DNA of 33,614 nt from Tepidiphilus sp. J10 (GCA_945897865.1 CAMDHJ010000019.1:1-33614), one strand, 5' to 3'. Shown: positions 24,571-33,483, numbered from the stretch's first letter. A program made the numbers and translations. Notes: a model not told the origin generated them from the sequence alone.

Positions 24571-26577
24571 ATGTCCAGCTTCCCTATTCCCGGCTTCGAT
24601 CGTGACGCTCATGGCAACCCGATCATCGGCCTGACTCCGGATGCGCTCTATGCCTATGGCCATCTGATCCGCTCCAGCGAGCTTTTGGTGCTTGATCAGT
24701 TTTCGCGTGGTCTGGTCTCCGGTACGACCCATACCTGCCTGGGCCAGGAAATCTGTGCGATGGCGGTGGTGCGGGCGCTGACGCATCCAGAAGATGCGGC
24801 ATTGTCGAATCACCGAAATCATGGTCATTTTCTGGCTTATTCCGGTGAGTTCGTCGGCCTGGTGGCGGAGATCATGGGCCGCGCCGATGGGGCTTGCGGC
24901 GGCCGCGGCGGCAGTCAGCATCTGGTTTGGCGCTACTTTCATTCGAATGGTGTACAAGGCGGCATGACCGGCATCGGCGCTGGCTTGGCTCTGGCGCGCA
25001 AGTTGCATGGCAGTGGTGCGGTGGTTGCCGCGATGATTGGCGATGGCACGCTGGGCCAGGGTTTGTTGTACGAGGCGATGAATCTGGCTTCGGTGTGGTC
25101 GGTGCCTTTCCTGGTGGTGGTGGAGAACAACGGCATCTCGCAAACCACGGAGCCGCATCAAAACCTGGGCGGCGATATTCAGGCGCGCGGCGTGGCTTTT
25201 GGTTTGCAGACCTGGCGGGTGGACGATGCTTCTGCCGATTTCTTCGAGCAAGTCGCGGCAGCGGTGCAGCAGGTGCGCGACACCCAACGGCCAGGCTTTC
25301 TGGTCATTGATACGCGTCGCATGGGGCCACACTCCAAGGGGGACGATCTGCGCGATGAGGCGGTGGTTGCTGCCATCCGCGAACGAGACCCGCTGGCCGC
25401 GATGGGGCGCCGCCTCTCGGATGCGGCGCGGGTTGAAATCGAAGCGCGCAATGCCGCTTTTATCGAGCAGGTGAGGGAGGCCGCCAATGCCTCACCGGAA
25501 GCGATTTGTGACGATGCGCCGGAACATATTTTTGACCGTGCCGGCGAGCTGGAAGGCCCGGCGCCCAGCTATCCGACGGTGGCCGCGAAAACCAGCGTGC
25601 GCCTGTGCATCAATGCCGCGTTGAATCATCTGTTGGCGACTTACCCGGAAACCATCGTGCTGGGTGAAGACCTGCACGATCCTTATGGTGGCGCTTTCAA
25701 GGTCACCCAGGGCTTGAGCACCGCTTATCCCGGACGCGTGATTTCCACGCCGATTTCCGAAGCCGGCATTACCGGTGCCGCCATCGGCCTGGCGATGGAC
25801 GGTTTCCGCCCGATTCTGGAAATCATGTTCGCGGACTTTCTCTCGCTGTGCATGGATCAGCTTTACAACCATGCGGTGAAGTTTCCCGGCGTATTCCCGG
25901 AAGTGACGGTGCCGTTGATTCTGCGCACACCTTCCGGCGGCCGTCGCGGTTACGGCCCCACGCATAGCCAGAGCCCGGAGAACATCTTTACCGCGATACC
26001 GGGTTTGACCGTTCTATACGGTAGCCACCGTCACGATGTTGCCCGGTTGCTGGTCGATGCGTCTCGCCGCTGGCCTTATCCGACGTTGTTTCTGGAACAC
26101 AAGCTGCTGTACGGTGAAACGCAGGATGCCGGCGGCTACGAAATGCTCACGCCCGATCCGGATGACCTCGCCGCCCATCTTTTCCCGACACTGATCCGCC
26201 GCTGCCCGGACGCTGACCTGACGATTGTGGCCTATGGCGGCATGTTGCCGGTGGTGGAAGAAGCGGCGCAGCGCCTGGCAGACGAGGAAGAGTTGATGGT
26301 GGATATCGTCGTGCCCTCGCTGCTTTCTCCGCTGCCGCGCCGTACCTTGCTGGTGCATCTGATGAGTAGCGAGAAGGTGGTGATCGCCGAGGAATCGCAC
26401 CATGAATTCGGCATTGGCGCGGAAATCGCAGCCTGCCTGCTGGAAGCCGGTTATCAAGGCCAGGCTTTCCGTATCGGCACGCCGCCGGTGCCCATCGCAT
26501 CCGCGCGCAGCTTGGAGCGCCAGATCTTGCCGGACGCCGATAAGCTGATCGAAGACATTCTGGATAACCTGTACTGA
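24571..26577 (+). CDS. 2-oxoacid dehydrogenase E1, alpha and beta fused
   Basis: 668 residues. Residues 25-300 are an E1-alpha: HRNHGHFLAYSG, then GGRGGSQHLVWR, then the thiamine-diphosphate motif AAMIGDGTLGQGLLYEAMN...VVVENN. Residues 340-668 are an E1-beta: TIVLGEDLHDPYGGAFKVT, STPISEAGITGAAIGLAMDG, YGPTHSQSPENIF and the transketolase C-terminal part VAYGGMLPVVEEAA. It decarboxylates a 2-oxo acid and reductively acylates lipoyl-E2. The alpha-beta fusion resembles branched-chain/acetoin-type E1 more than AceE. It starts an E1-E2-ACP run with an 8-base gap to E2. There is no E3 gene in the window, so a housekeeping dihydrolipoamide dehydrogenase would be needed. Substrate unknown. Confidence 0.9.
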   Translation: MSSFPIPGFDRDAHGNPIIGLTPDALYAYGHLIRSSELLVLDQFSRGLVSGTTHTCLGQEICAMAVVRALTHPEDAALSNHRNHGHFLAYSGEFVGLVAEIMGRADGACGGRGGSQHLVWRYFHSNGVQGGMTGIGAGLALARKLHGSGAVVAAMIGDGTLGQGLLYEAMNLASVWSVPFLVVVENNGISQTTEPHQNLGGDIQARGVAFGLQTWRVDDASADFFEQVAAAVQQVRDTQRPGFLVIDTRRMGPHSKGDDLRDEAVVAAIRERDPLAAMGRRLSDAARVEIEARNAAFIEQVREAANASPEAICDDAPEHIFDRAGELEGPAPSYPTVAAKTSVRLCINAALNHLLATYPETIVLGEDLHDPYGGAFKVTQGLSTAYPGRVISTPISEAGITGAAIGLAMDGFRPILEIMFADFLSLCMDQLYNHAVKFPGVFPEVTVPLILRTPSGGRRGYGPTHSQSPENIFTAIPGLTVLYGSHRHDVARLLVDASRRWPYPTLFLEHKLLYGETQDAGGYEMLTPDPDDLAAHLFPTLIRRCPDADLTIVAYGGMLPVVEEAAQRLADEEELMVDIVVPSLLSPLPRRTLLVHLMSSEKVVIAEESHHEFGIGAEIAACLLEAGYQGQAFRIGTPPVPIASARSLERQILPDADKLIEDILDNLY

Positions 26578-26585
26578 GGAACACT

Positions 26586-27692
26586 ATGGCTCACGCCCTG
26601 CACGCCCCGCGCGTCAACAATAACGACGACATCGTCCAGGTCATCGCCTTTCGTGTCGGCGTTGGCGATTTCGTCAAGCAAGGCGACATCGTTCTCGATG
26701 TGGAAACCGACAAGGCAATCGTCGAAGTCGCTGCTGAGAAGGAAGGTTACGTGTTGAAGCTGATGTGCGAGATCGACGACAAGGTCGCTGTTGGCTCTAT
26801 CCTGCTCTGGCAGGGGGAAAGCGCCGACGAACCCGTGCCGGAGATCGAGGTTGCGACCGTAGCCTCCGGCGGTGGCAATGCTCGCCCCACTGCCAAGGCG
26901 CGTGCCTTGCTGAAGGAACTCAGCCTGGACGCCAGTGTGATTCCCGCTGCGGGCGACCGTTTGACGCTTGCCGATGTGGAATCCTATATGGCTGCGCATG
27001 GCATCAAGCGTCGCGACCACACGCCCGCCGTCGCCGTTTCAGCGCAGGAAAGCCTGCCGGATGTGCCGGGCGAGTTGCGCGATCTCAATGCCGAAGAGCG
27101 TGGCATGCTGATTACGGTGTCCTGGCATCGTGACCATGCCGCCGCGACCTATCTGGAAGTGGAATACGACCCCAAAGCCTGGGAAGACCACGCCGCCGCC
27201 TATGCCAGCGCCAACAAATTGATGCTGTCGCCGCTGCTGCCGCTGCTGGCTTATCGCCTGGTGCAACTGGTCAAGGCCAGCCCCCGACTTAACGCCACGG
27301 TGGTGAACGGCAAGCGCTTCGAATACCAACCGGTGAACCTGGGCTTTACCGTGCAGGCCGGCGAAACGCTGTATCTGACGGTGGTACGCGATGCCGCGTC
27401 ACTTGAGACCAAACAATTCATCGAGAACCTGGGCGAAGTGCAACGTCACGCCCTGCAGCGCAAGCTTTCGCGCGATGAAACCACCGGTGCGACAATCGCC
27501 TTTTCCAGCATGGCGCGCTGGAACGTCAGCCGCCACATCCCCATTCTGCCGCCCTATTGCTCGCTGATGATCGCCCACGCCGCACCCAAAGGCAGTGGTC
27601 GCGCCGTGTTGGGCGCCAGCTACGATCACCGCGTACTGTCTGGCTTTGACGTCGCCCGTTTGTTGATGGAACTGGCCAAGCCACCCGTCTGA
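26586..27692 (+). CDS. lipoyl E2 acyltransferase of 2-oxoacid dehydrogenase
   Basis: 368 residues. A lipoyl domain spans 1-80 with DVETDKAIVEV and lipoylated K43. A short peripheral-subunit-binding-like segment (RPTAKARALLKELSLDASVI and LADVESYMAAH) lies at about 98-140, and the catalytic domain at 150-368 ends ASYDHRVLSGFDVARLL. Here the DHRxxDG signature reads DHRVLSG, with His348 kept but Ser352 in place of Asp. E2 normally passes the acyl group from lipoyl to CoA. With an ACP gene 22 bases downstream, transfer to a carrier-protein phosphopantetheine arm is a possible variation. A GGA site lies 5 bases before the ATG, overlapping the E1 stop. Confidence 0.9.
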   Translation: MAHALHAPRVNNNDDIVQVIAFRVGVGDFVKQGDIVLDVETDKAIVEVAAEKEGYVLKLMCEIDDKVAVGSILLWQGESADEPVPEIEVATVASGGGNARPTAKARALLKELSLDASVIPAAGDRLTLADVESYMAAHGIKRRDHTPAVAVSAQESLPDVPGELRDLNAEERGMLITVSWHRDHAAATYLEVEYDPKAWEDHAAAYASANKLMLSPLLPLLAYRLVQLVKASPRLNATVVNGKRFEYQPVNLGFTVQAGETLYLTVVRDAASLETKQFIENLGEVQRHALQRKLSRDETTGATIAFSSMARWNVSRHIPILPPYCSLMIAHAAPKGSGRAVLGASYDHRVLSGFDVARLLMELAKPPV

Positions 27693-27714
27693 TAACTCAA
27701 CCAAGGAAATCTGA

Positions 27715-27981
27715 ATGAATCTCGACCGTGATGCAATTAAAGCCGCCGTGCGCGCCAAAGTCATCGAACTGGCGAAAAATCTCGGCATGGACGCCAGCGA
27801 CATTGGCGACGACGACATCATTCCCGCCACCGGCTATGTCGATTCTGCTGCCATCCTGGAACTGGTGGTCTGGTACGAAGACGCCTACCAGATGCCGCTG
27901 AAGCAGGAAGAAATCAACATCGACAATCTCGGCTCCATCAATTCAATGACCGAGTTTGTGCTCAAGCGCAAGGGCGGCTGA
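27715..27981 (+). CDS. dedicated acyl carrier protein
   Basis: 88 residues, acidic, four-helix ACP. GYVDSAAILELVVWYED contains the phosphopantetheine-attachment Ser44 in a D-S-A context (canonical D-S-L), and GSINSMTEFVLKRK is helix IV. The size and sequence differ from the fatty-acid ACP and resemble DltC-type or stand-alone carrier proteins. A strong AAGGA site sits 8 bases before the ATG. It lies just after E1 and E2 and before the MBOAT, so it probably holds the acyl group that the membrane machinery transfers. Holo-form needs a phosphopantetheinyl transferase encoded elsewhere. Confidence 0.9.
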   Translation: MNLDRDAIKAAVRAKVIELAKNLGMDASDIGDDDIIPATGYVDSAAILELVVWYEDAYQMPLKQEEINIDNLGSINSMTEFVLKRKGG

Positions 27982-28261
27982 ACTGCATTGCACAGGCCTT
28001 ATCCGTTTTAGCGATTTGGTGTGTCAACCCGATATTTCATAAAGGCTTGCGTGCCCTCGCTGGTCCCTTGTCCACACCGGAAAGTATCGCTTAGTCGGAC
28101 GTATGAATAACTACGCTACTTCTTCGCGAAATTCCCATTGCAAACAAAGTCCGACAGGCTCCTGGCTCGCAACCTGGGCATCTCATCGCCTATATTCACC
28201 CGGGGGCAGGGGAAAAAGAGGGAGCAGGATCAAGCTCTGGGGAAATCTGACATAAGCGAAC
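27982..28261. other. non-coding gap before MBOAT
   Basis: 280 bases without a convincing gene. AGTCGGAC (28093-28100) and GTCCGAC (28149-28155) are short inverted arms 48 bases apart, and a purine-rich stretch GGGGGCAGGGGAAAAAGAGGG lies at about 28201-28221. A promoter for the MBOAT gene may be here, but I see no clear -35/-10 pair or terminator. Confidence 0.35.
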
Positions 28262-29815
28262 ATGTTATTTAACTCAGTTGAATTCCTGTTTGTTTTTCTT
28301 CCTGCGCTGCTATTTGTGTTTTTTCTGCTGGGAAGATACAGCCATCGCCTTGCAGCTACGTGGCTGACAGCAAGTTCGTTGTTCTTCTATGCGTGGTGGA
28401 ACCCGGCCTATGTAGGCCTGTTGCTCGCGTCCATTGTTTTCAACTATCTGGTTGGCTACGGCTTGGCACGTGGTAACGACATCGGGTCGCCCCGGCGCAA
28501 GCGGTTGCTGATGCTCGGGATCGTCTGCGATTTGGCTCTTCTGGGCTATTTCAAGTACGCAAACTTTTTCATCGACAGCTTCAACGCCACGCTCGGTACT
28601 AGCTGGGGCTTTGCGGAGATCATCCTGCCGCTGGGCATCTCGTTCTTCACTTTTACTCAGATCGCCTTCCTGGTGGATGCGGCGCGGGGTGAAGCGAAAG
28701 AATTCGACTTTATCCACTACAGCCTGTTCGTTACCTATTTCCCGCATTTAATTGCCGGACCAGTGCTGCATCACAAGGAGATGATGCCCCAGTTCGGGCA
28801 GGCAACGACTTACCTCTTCAGTTATGAATTCTTCACTGTCGGCCTGACGATGTTTGCTTTGGGTCTGTTCAAGAAAGTGGTGCTGGCTGATGGCGTTGCG
28901 CCTTATGCCGCTCCTGTGTTCATGGCCGCAGAGTCAGGCGATGTACTGACGTTTTTTCAGGCTTGGGGTGGGGCTCTGGCCTATACGCTTCAGCTTTACT
29001 TTGATTTTTCCGGCTACTCCGACATGGCTATCGGGCTGTCCTACATGATCGGTGTGCGTCTGCCGCTCAATTTCAACTCACCTTACAAGGCAGTCAGCAT
29101 CGCCGATTTCTGGCGGCGTTGGCATATGACCCTTTCCCGTTTCCTGCGCGACTATCTCTACGTTCCTTTGGGCGGTAACCGGAAGGGGCCTGCCCGCCGC
29201 TATTTGAACCTGATGGCGACGATGTTGTTGGGTGGGTTGTGGCACGGGGCGGGATGGACTTTTGTCATCTGGGGCGGGCTGCATGGACTGTATCTTGTTG
29301 TGCATCAGGCTTGGCAAGCTTTTCGCAAATGGTTGGGCCACGATCTAACCAATACATCGGCGGCGGGGCGGGTGCTCGGGGTGGGGTTGACCTTCCTGGC
29401 GGTGGTAGTGGGCTGGGTGTTTTTCCGGGCCCAGAGTTTGGACGGGGCACTGGTTATCCTGAGCGGCATGGCCGGCTTGAATGGTGTGGCCTTGCCAGAA
29501 GCCTTGGCCACACGGGCTGGTCAGGTCGCTCCATTGCTGGGCAAGATGGGCGTGGTCTTCACGCCTGGTGGCGGCAGAGATTTCGTGATGAATTACATCT
29601 GGGTTCTGGTGCTGTTGCCGGTAGTGTTTCTCGCACCCAACACCCAGCAGATCATGGGGCGTTTCAAGCCGGCGCTGGATCATCGTGACGAAAACGCCAT
29701 CACACGCTTGGCCTGGTCGGCCGGACGGGGTTGGGCTGTGGTGATGGCTATTGTTCTGGCCTGCGGATTGCTGTCGCTGACGCGGCCGAGTGAATTTCTG
29801 TATTTTCAGTTCTGA
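28262..29815 (+). CDS. MBOAT family O-acyltransferase (AlgI/DltB-like)
   Basis: 517 residues with about ten helices. It begins MLFNSVEFLFVFLPALLFVF as AlgI-type proteins do. DFWRRWHMTLSRFLRDYLYVPLGGNRKG and LGGLWHGAGWTFVIWGGLHGLYL are the MBOAT core, the latter holding the catalytic His (WHGAGW). It moves an acyl group from a cytoplasmic carrier across the membrane to a polysaccharide acceptor together with an SGNH partner. Its TGA overlaps the ATG of the next gene (29815). The ACP immediately upstream is a likely acyl donor, as DltC is for DltB. Confidence 0.95.
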   Translation: MLFNSVEFLFVFLPALLFVFFLLGRYSHRLAATWLTASSLFFYAWWNPAYVGLLLASIVFNYLVGYGLARGNDIGSPRRKRLLMLGIVCDLALLGYFKYANFFIDSFNATLGTSWGFAEIILPLGISFFTFTQIAFLVDAARGEAKEFDFIHYSLFVTYFPHLIAGPVLHHKEMMPQFGQATTYLFSYEFFTVGLTMFALGLFKKVVLADGVAPYAAPVFMAAESGDVLTFFQAWGGALAYTLQLYFDFSGYSDMAIGLSYMIGVRLPLNFNSPYKAVSIADFWRRWHMTLSRFLRDYLYVPLGGNRKGPARRYLNLMATMLLGGLWHGAGWTFVIWGGLHGLYLVVHQAWQAFRKWLGHDLTNTSAAGRVLGVGLTFLAVVVGWVFFRAQSLDGALVILSGMAGLNGVALPEALATRAGQVAPLLGKMGVVFTPGGGRDFVMNYIWVLVLLPVVFLAPNTQQIMGRFKPALDHRDENAITRLAWSAGRGWAVVMAIVLACGLLSLTRPSEFLYFQF

Positions 29816-31101
29816 TGCAATTTCAGAATATGCGGCGCTATCTTCCCCTCTGGCTTGTTGTGACCAGCACCCTGTTGCTGGCGGTCGCAGGGTTCAACGT
29901 AATCGTGGACCCCTATGGCCTGTTCAGGGTAGTCGATGCGCCGAGTTTTAACGCAATCAAGCCCAAGGCGGGTGTCCATGGGGCGACGGTGAAGGCGTAT
30001 CAGGTGCTGCGTGTGAGACCGCACGGTCTTATATTGGGTAATTCACGAGCTGAAGTCGGCTTTGATCCGCAACACACTGCCTGGCCGGCCAAATCGTATC
30101 CGGTGTTCAACTTGGCGTTACCGGGGACTGGGACCAAGACCTCACTGCGATATCTGCAGCATGTGTTGGAAAGTGACGCAAGTGGTAGAGCGGGCAAGCC
30201 CGAGGTTGTGGTTTTGGGTATGGATTTAATGGATTTTCTGGTTGATGCAAGGGAGCCGATCCGAGCAAAAGCGATTGTTGTTGAGGGGGGTAGATTGCTG
30301 GTTAATTCCGATGGTTCGCGCAATCCCAGGCGGTTTCTGCAGCAGGTGCGCGACTACGGTGAGGCGACCTTCACTCTGGGAGCCTTTCTGGATTCATTGC
30401 AAACCATTGGCAGCCAGCGGAACCCGTATTCAGCCGATCTGACTCCGCTGGGTTTCAACCCGATGCGGGATTACCTGAAGATCACGGCAGACGAAGGCTA
30501 TTGGGCGGTGTTCCGACAGAGAGACGTCGAGAACATCAAGGCTTACCTTCGCCGGCCGAAGGACATTTTCGATGCGACAGGACGTTCATCGCCGGCACTG
30601 GACGATCTTCGTCAGGTTCTACGCCTCTGCCGGCAGCATGGCATTGTGCTGCAATTGGTCATCTATCCGTACCACGCCCACTTGCTGGAAATTATCCGCA
30701 TCACTGGGCACTGGCCAGCCTTTGAGGACTGGAAGCGAGCCGTCGTGAACATCGTTGCCGATGACGCACTCACGGCTGGCGGGGCATCTATACCTCTCTG
30801 GGATTTCAGCGGGTTCAACGAGTTGACCAGCGAGGCCGTACCATCCAAGTCCGACCGTCAGACCAAGATGCGATGGTACTGGGAGGCCGGACACTTCAAG
30901 CGAGAATTAGGCGACTTGATTCTGGCACGTCTTTTTGGACATAAGGAAGTTACGACTGGCTTTGGGGTTTTGCTTGGTACATCAAATATTGAGCAGCAGA
31001 TCGCTGCTCTACAAGCGCAGGAAGTTGATTACAGACGAGTTTTTTCTTCGGAGATCGAGGAGTTAGAGCGCGTTGCTGAAGCTCTCCAGGCTCGAAGATA
31101 G
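29815..31101 (+). CDS. SGNH-like membrane partner of MBOAT (DltD/AlgJ-like)
   Basis: 428 residues. An N-terminal membrane anchor (residues 8-30, PLWLVVTSTLLLAVAGFNVIV) precedes an extracytoplasmic domain. VDPYGLFRV is the conserved loop after the helix. GLILGNSRAEVGFDP carries the Ser nucleophile in a GNSR block, and WYWEAGHFKRELGDLIL holds the late His with Glu/Asp neighbours. The last 50 residues are Glu/Gln-rich and probably coiled. The MBOAT plus SGNH pairing is the rule in alginate, Dlt and Pat systems, where the partner completes acyl transfer to the glycan. It overlaps the MBOAT gene by one base. Confidence 0.8.
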   Translation: MQFQNMRRYLPLWLVVTSTLLLAVAGFNVIVDPYGLFRVVDAPSFNAIKPKAGVHGATVKAYQVLRVRPHGLILGNSRAEVGFDPQHTAWPAKSYPVFNLALPGTGTKTSLRYLQHVLESDASGRAGKPEVVVLGMDLMDFLVDAREPIRAKAIVVEGGRLLVNSDGSRNPRRFLQQVRDYGEATFTLGAFLDSLQTIGSQRNPYSADLTPLGFNPMRDYLKITADEGYWAVFRQRDVENIKAYLRRPKDIFDATGRSSPALDDLRQVLRLCRQHGIVLQLVIYPYHAHLLEIIRITGHWPAFEDWKRAVVNIVADDALTAGGASIPLWDFSGFNELTSEAVPSKSDRQTKMRWYWEAGHFKRELGDLILARLFGHKEVTTGFGVLLGTSNIEQQIAALQAQEVDYRRVFSSEIEELERVAEALQARR

Positions 31102-31757
31102 CTGTTTATGGATCAAACCAAGCAGCCTGTTGGAGTGCGCCGTGCAAAGGCGTTGATTTTCAGCGGTTGCTAATCCCAGCAGCCACTGACGTTTGGTCAT
31201 GCAAGGAGGCCTGCGAGGTTGGAATCAAGGGGGCGCCAGAGCCGGCATCCCGGATTCCAGCCGCACAAGCGGTGTCCCGGATTCAAGTCGTATCATGATG
31301 CGGCTTCCATCCAGGCTACGCGGTCCGGATTGCGACCTCGCGCAAAACATCCTTTCCACATCAGTTTGAATCGCAGCCGTCATGGATGAAACGAAGTAGT
31401 TGCAGCCTCTGGTGTAGTAGCTTCTTAAAGAAGCTTTGCGACCATGTAGGCCGTAACTTGAGTGAACGCTGAGCAGGCCTCGAACAAGCGGATGTGGCTA
31501 CCGACCCGACTCTGACACGGGGAAGGCTGCCACTGCGAGGGAAGAGAGCGAAAAACATACCAAGCAGATCCTCGAACTGGTGGCGATGGCAAGTAGTGAG
31601 GAGGAAGACAGACGCAACACGGGAAGCGACCCAAGTCGCTTTGTTCTGACTTTGGTTTTCATGCCAGCATGCCAAGCCGCATATGGAGTAACTGCGTAAC
31701 TGCAGAAGCGGCCCGGATTCGAAGATAATCAGCTAACTTGTTCCGCCCGGAGGCGTC
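31102..31757. other. 656-base region without a convincing gene, with repeats
   Basis: The nonamer CCCGGATTC occurs three times (31249-31257, 31276-31284, 31712-31720), the first two within a phrase resembling the non-coding flank of IS21-type elements. A near-perfect palindrome GCTTCTT-A-AAGAAGC lies at 31420-31434. AGCGAC-CCAA-GTCGCT (31625-31640) followed by a T-rich stretch is terminator-like. Open frames here (such as 31361-31675, minus) have no recognisable protein character. It looks like decayed mobile DNA. Confidence 0.4.
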
Positions 31758-32090
31758 ATGAAAACCACTAGCAGCCTGCTTGCATTGTGTCTGTTTGTCT
31801 CTGTCGCGCCTTCCTATGCGGACGACTGGGGTGGTTCAGACAAGGCGAAGCATTTCGCGCTCAGTACGGTATTCGGCACGCTGTCGGCGATGCATTACGA
31901 AAGCAAATGGAAGGCTTTTGGGGTCGCGATGATTCCAGGCCTGCTCAAGGAAATCCATGATGAAAGCCAGGCCGGCAATCATTTCAGTGGCAAGGATCTA
32001 GCCGCCGACGCTTTGGGGGCCGCAGTTGGTGTTCATATTGGCCACTGGATCGTCACACGTCGCGGAATCGGTTACCAGGCGGCGTTCTAA
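31758..32090 (+). CDS. YfiM-like small exported protein
   Basis: 110 residues. A signal peptide (MKTTSSLLALCLFVSVAPSYA) is cleaved near residue 21, with no lipobox Cys. The mature part DDWGGSDKAKHFALSTVFGT, then LLKEIHDESQAGNHFSGKDL and AADALGAAVGV, matches the YfiM/DUF2279-type pattern (SDKxxHF, KExxD, NxFSxKDLxAD, GAxxG) of predicted periplasmic or outer-membrane-associated proteins. Function unknown in the family. A strong GGAGG site lies 5 bases before the ATG. Probably unrelated to the glycan cluster, so this may mark its edge. Confidence 0.8.
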   Translation: MKTTSSLLALCLFVSVAPSYADDWGGSDKAKHFALSTVFGTLSAMHYESKWKAFGVAMIPGLLKEIHDESQAGNHFSGKDLAADALGAAVGVHIGHWIVTRRGIGYQAAF

Positions 32091-32114
32091 TCCAGGGCGA
32101 ATTCAGGGCCTGAC

Positions 32115-32362
32115 GCGAATGGCACTTACATAAGCATTCCGATACCTGCTCCCCCCTTTGCAAAAGGGGGCTGGGGCAGCCAGAGACTTGGCCGCCATTT
32201 TTTGGCGGCTTAGTCGGTTGGCTGGTAGTCCTATCAGGGATTTATGAGACATCCGCATAGGCCAGCGCCGTCAAAATCCCCCTCAATCCCCTTTACAAAG
32301 GGGGAAGCAAACCCGTCTAGCGGCCTGGGGCTGTCGGCTACGTTTAAGCAAGTGGCACTCCA
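32115..32362. repeat. MITE-like palindromic element
   Basis: About 248 bases without coding potential. Outer ends GGCACTTACATAAGC (32121-32135) and TTTAAGCAAGTGGCAC (32343-32358) are imperfect inverted repeats. Inside, CCCCCCTTTGCAAAAGGGGG (32151-32170) and AATCCCCTTTACAAAGGGGG (32294-32313 approximately) form a second inverted pair, each itself a palindrome. A central hairpin GCCGCC-ATTTTTT-GGCGGC lies at 32191-32209. Nested palindromes flanked by IS-like ends suggest a non-autonomous element. It may also terminate transcription from both sides. Confidence 0.6.
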
Positions 32363-32390
32363 GCCTTAAGCCTTAAGCTTTAACCTGCAA

Positions 32391-33483
32391 TCAGATCCCT
32401 TTCCCGCCTGTCCGCATCCCGCGCCGCCTCTGTTGCCGCCAGATCACCATCGCCAGCAAGCCGAGCGCCGGCAGGTACAGCCATTCCTTGGCCGGACGGT
32501 CGGTCGGCAATTGCACGGCGGTGATTGCGAAACCGGGTTCGAGGCCCAGACGTTCGGCGGTGGAGCCGAAGCGCACTGTGGCGATCTGTACGTCATCGCC
32601 AAAAGTCAGCAGACCTAGGCCGGCCTGGGCCAGACGAGCCTGGGCGGATTCTGCCTTGGGGCCGAGCGGCAACAGTACGCCTTTGTTGATGTCGCGGCCT
32701 TCCAGATCAAGGCCGCTGACTTGCAGGCGCAAGCTGGATTGTGCCGGCGCTTCAGTAGCCAGTTGTAGGATCTGGCTGGCGGGGGCGGTTTGCCAGGGCG
32801 GCATCAACGTGTCCAACCAGAAGCCGGGACGGAACAGACTGAAGGCAATCAGCAACAGCAACAGCGTTTCATGGACGCGATTGCGGGCGAGAAACCAGCC
32901 CTGGGTGGCGGCGGCGAACAGCAGGCTGGCGAGTATCGCGCCGGTGACGGTGAAGGCCAGTTGCCACAGGCTTTCGATGCCGATCAGCAGCAACTGGGTG
33001 TTGAAGATGAACATGAACGGCAGGATGACAGTGCGCACGCTGTAGCCGAAGGCGGTGACACCGGCGCGGATAGGGTCGCAACGGGCGATGCCGGCTGCCG
33101 CATAGGAGGCGAGCCCGACCGGCGGCGTGACATCGGCCATCAGGCCGAAATAGAACACGAACAGGTGCACCGCGATCAGCGGCACCAGCAGGCCGTTCTG
33201 GGCGCCGAGTTCGACGATGACCGGCGCCATCAGCGTCGAGACCACGATGTAGTTGGCGGTGGTGGGCAGGCCCATGCCGAGGATCAGGCTGATCACCGCC
33301 ACCATGATCAGCATCAGCATCAGGTTGCCGCCGGAGACCAGCTCGACCAGATCGGTCATCACCAGGCCGATGCCGGTCAGCGTTACCGCGCCGACGATGA
33401 TGCCGGCTGTCGCGGTGGCGATGCCGATGGCGATCATGTTGCGGGCGCCGGTGGTGAGGCCGGAAACCAGTGTCACTGCCGGA
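32391..33483 (-). pseudogene. TRAP transporter fused permease (4TM/12TM), 5' truncated
   Basis: About 364 codons of the C-terminal part of a TAXI-type TRAP fused permease. AGIIVGAVTLTGIGL and ISLILGMGLPTTANYIVVSTLMAP are family hallmarks, followed by LMADVTPPVGLASYAAAGIA and SVRTVILPFMFIFN. The tail from about residue 230 (FRPGFWLDTLMPPW ... FGSTAERLGLEPG ... EWLYLPALGLL) matches the DUF3394-type C-terminus. The rest of the gene would lie beyond 33484, where IS21-type DNA begins. The gene is therefore interrupted and the uptake system it served is probably non-functional, unless the insertion is not fixed. Confidence 0.85.

Noticed and set aside
24550-25332. 260-codon open frame antisense to E1
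   Set aside because: Low-complexity Arg/His/Gln-rich reading opposite a strongly conserved E1; a codon-bias shadow.
31361-31675. 104-codon minus-strand frame in the gap after the SGNH-like gene
   Set aside because: No domain, no ribosome site, and it spans the palindrome and terminator-like hairpin; considered also as a group II intron relic but no domain V was found.
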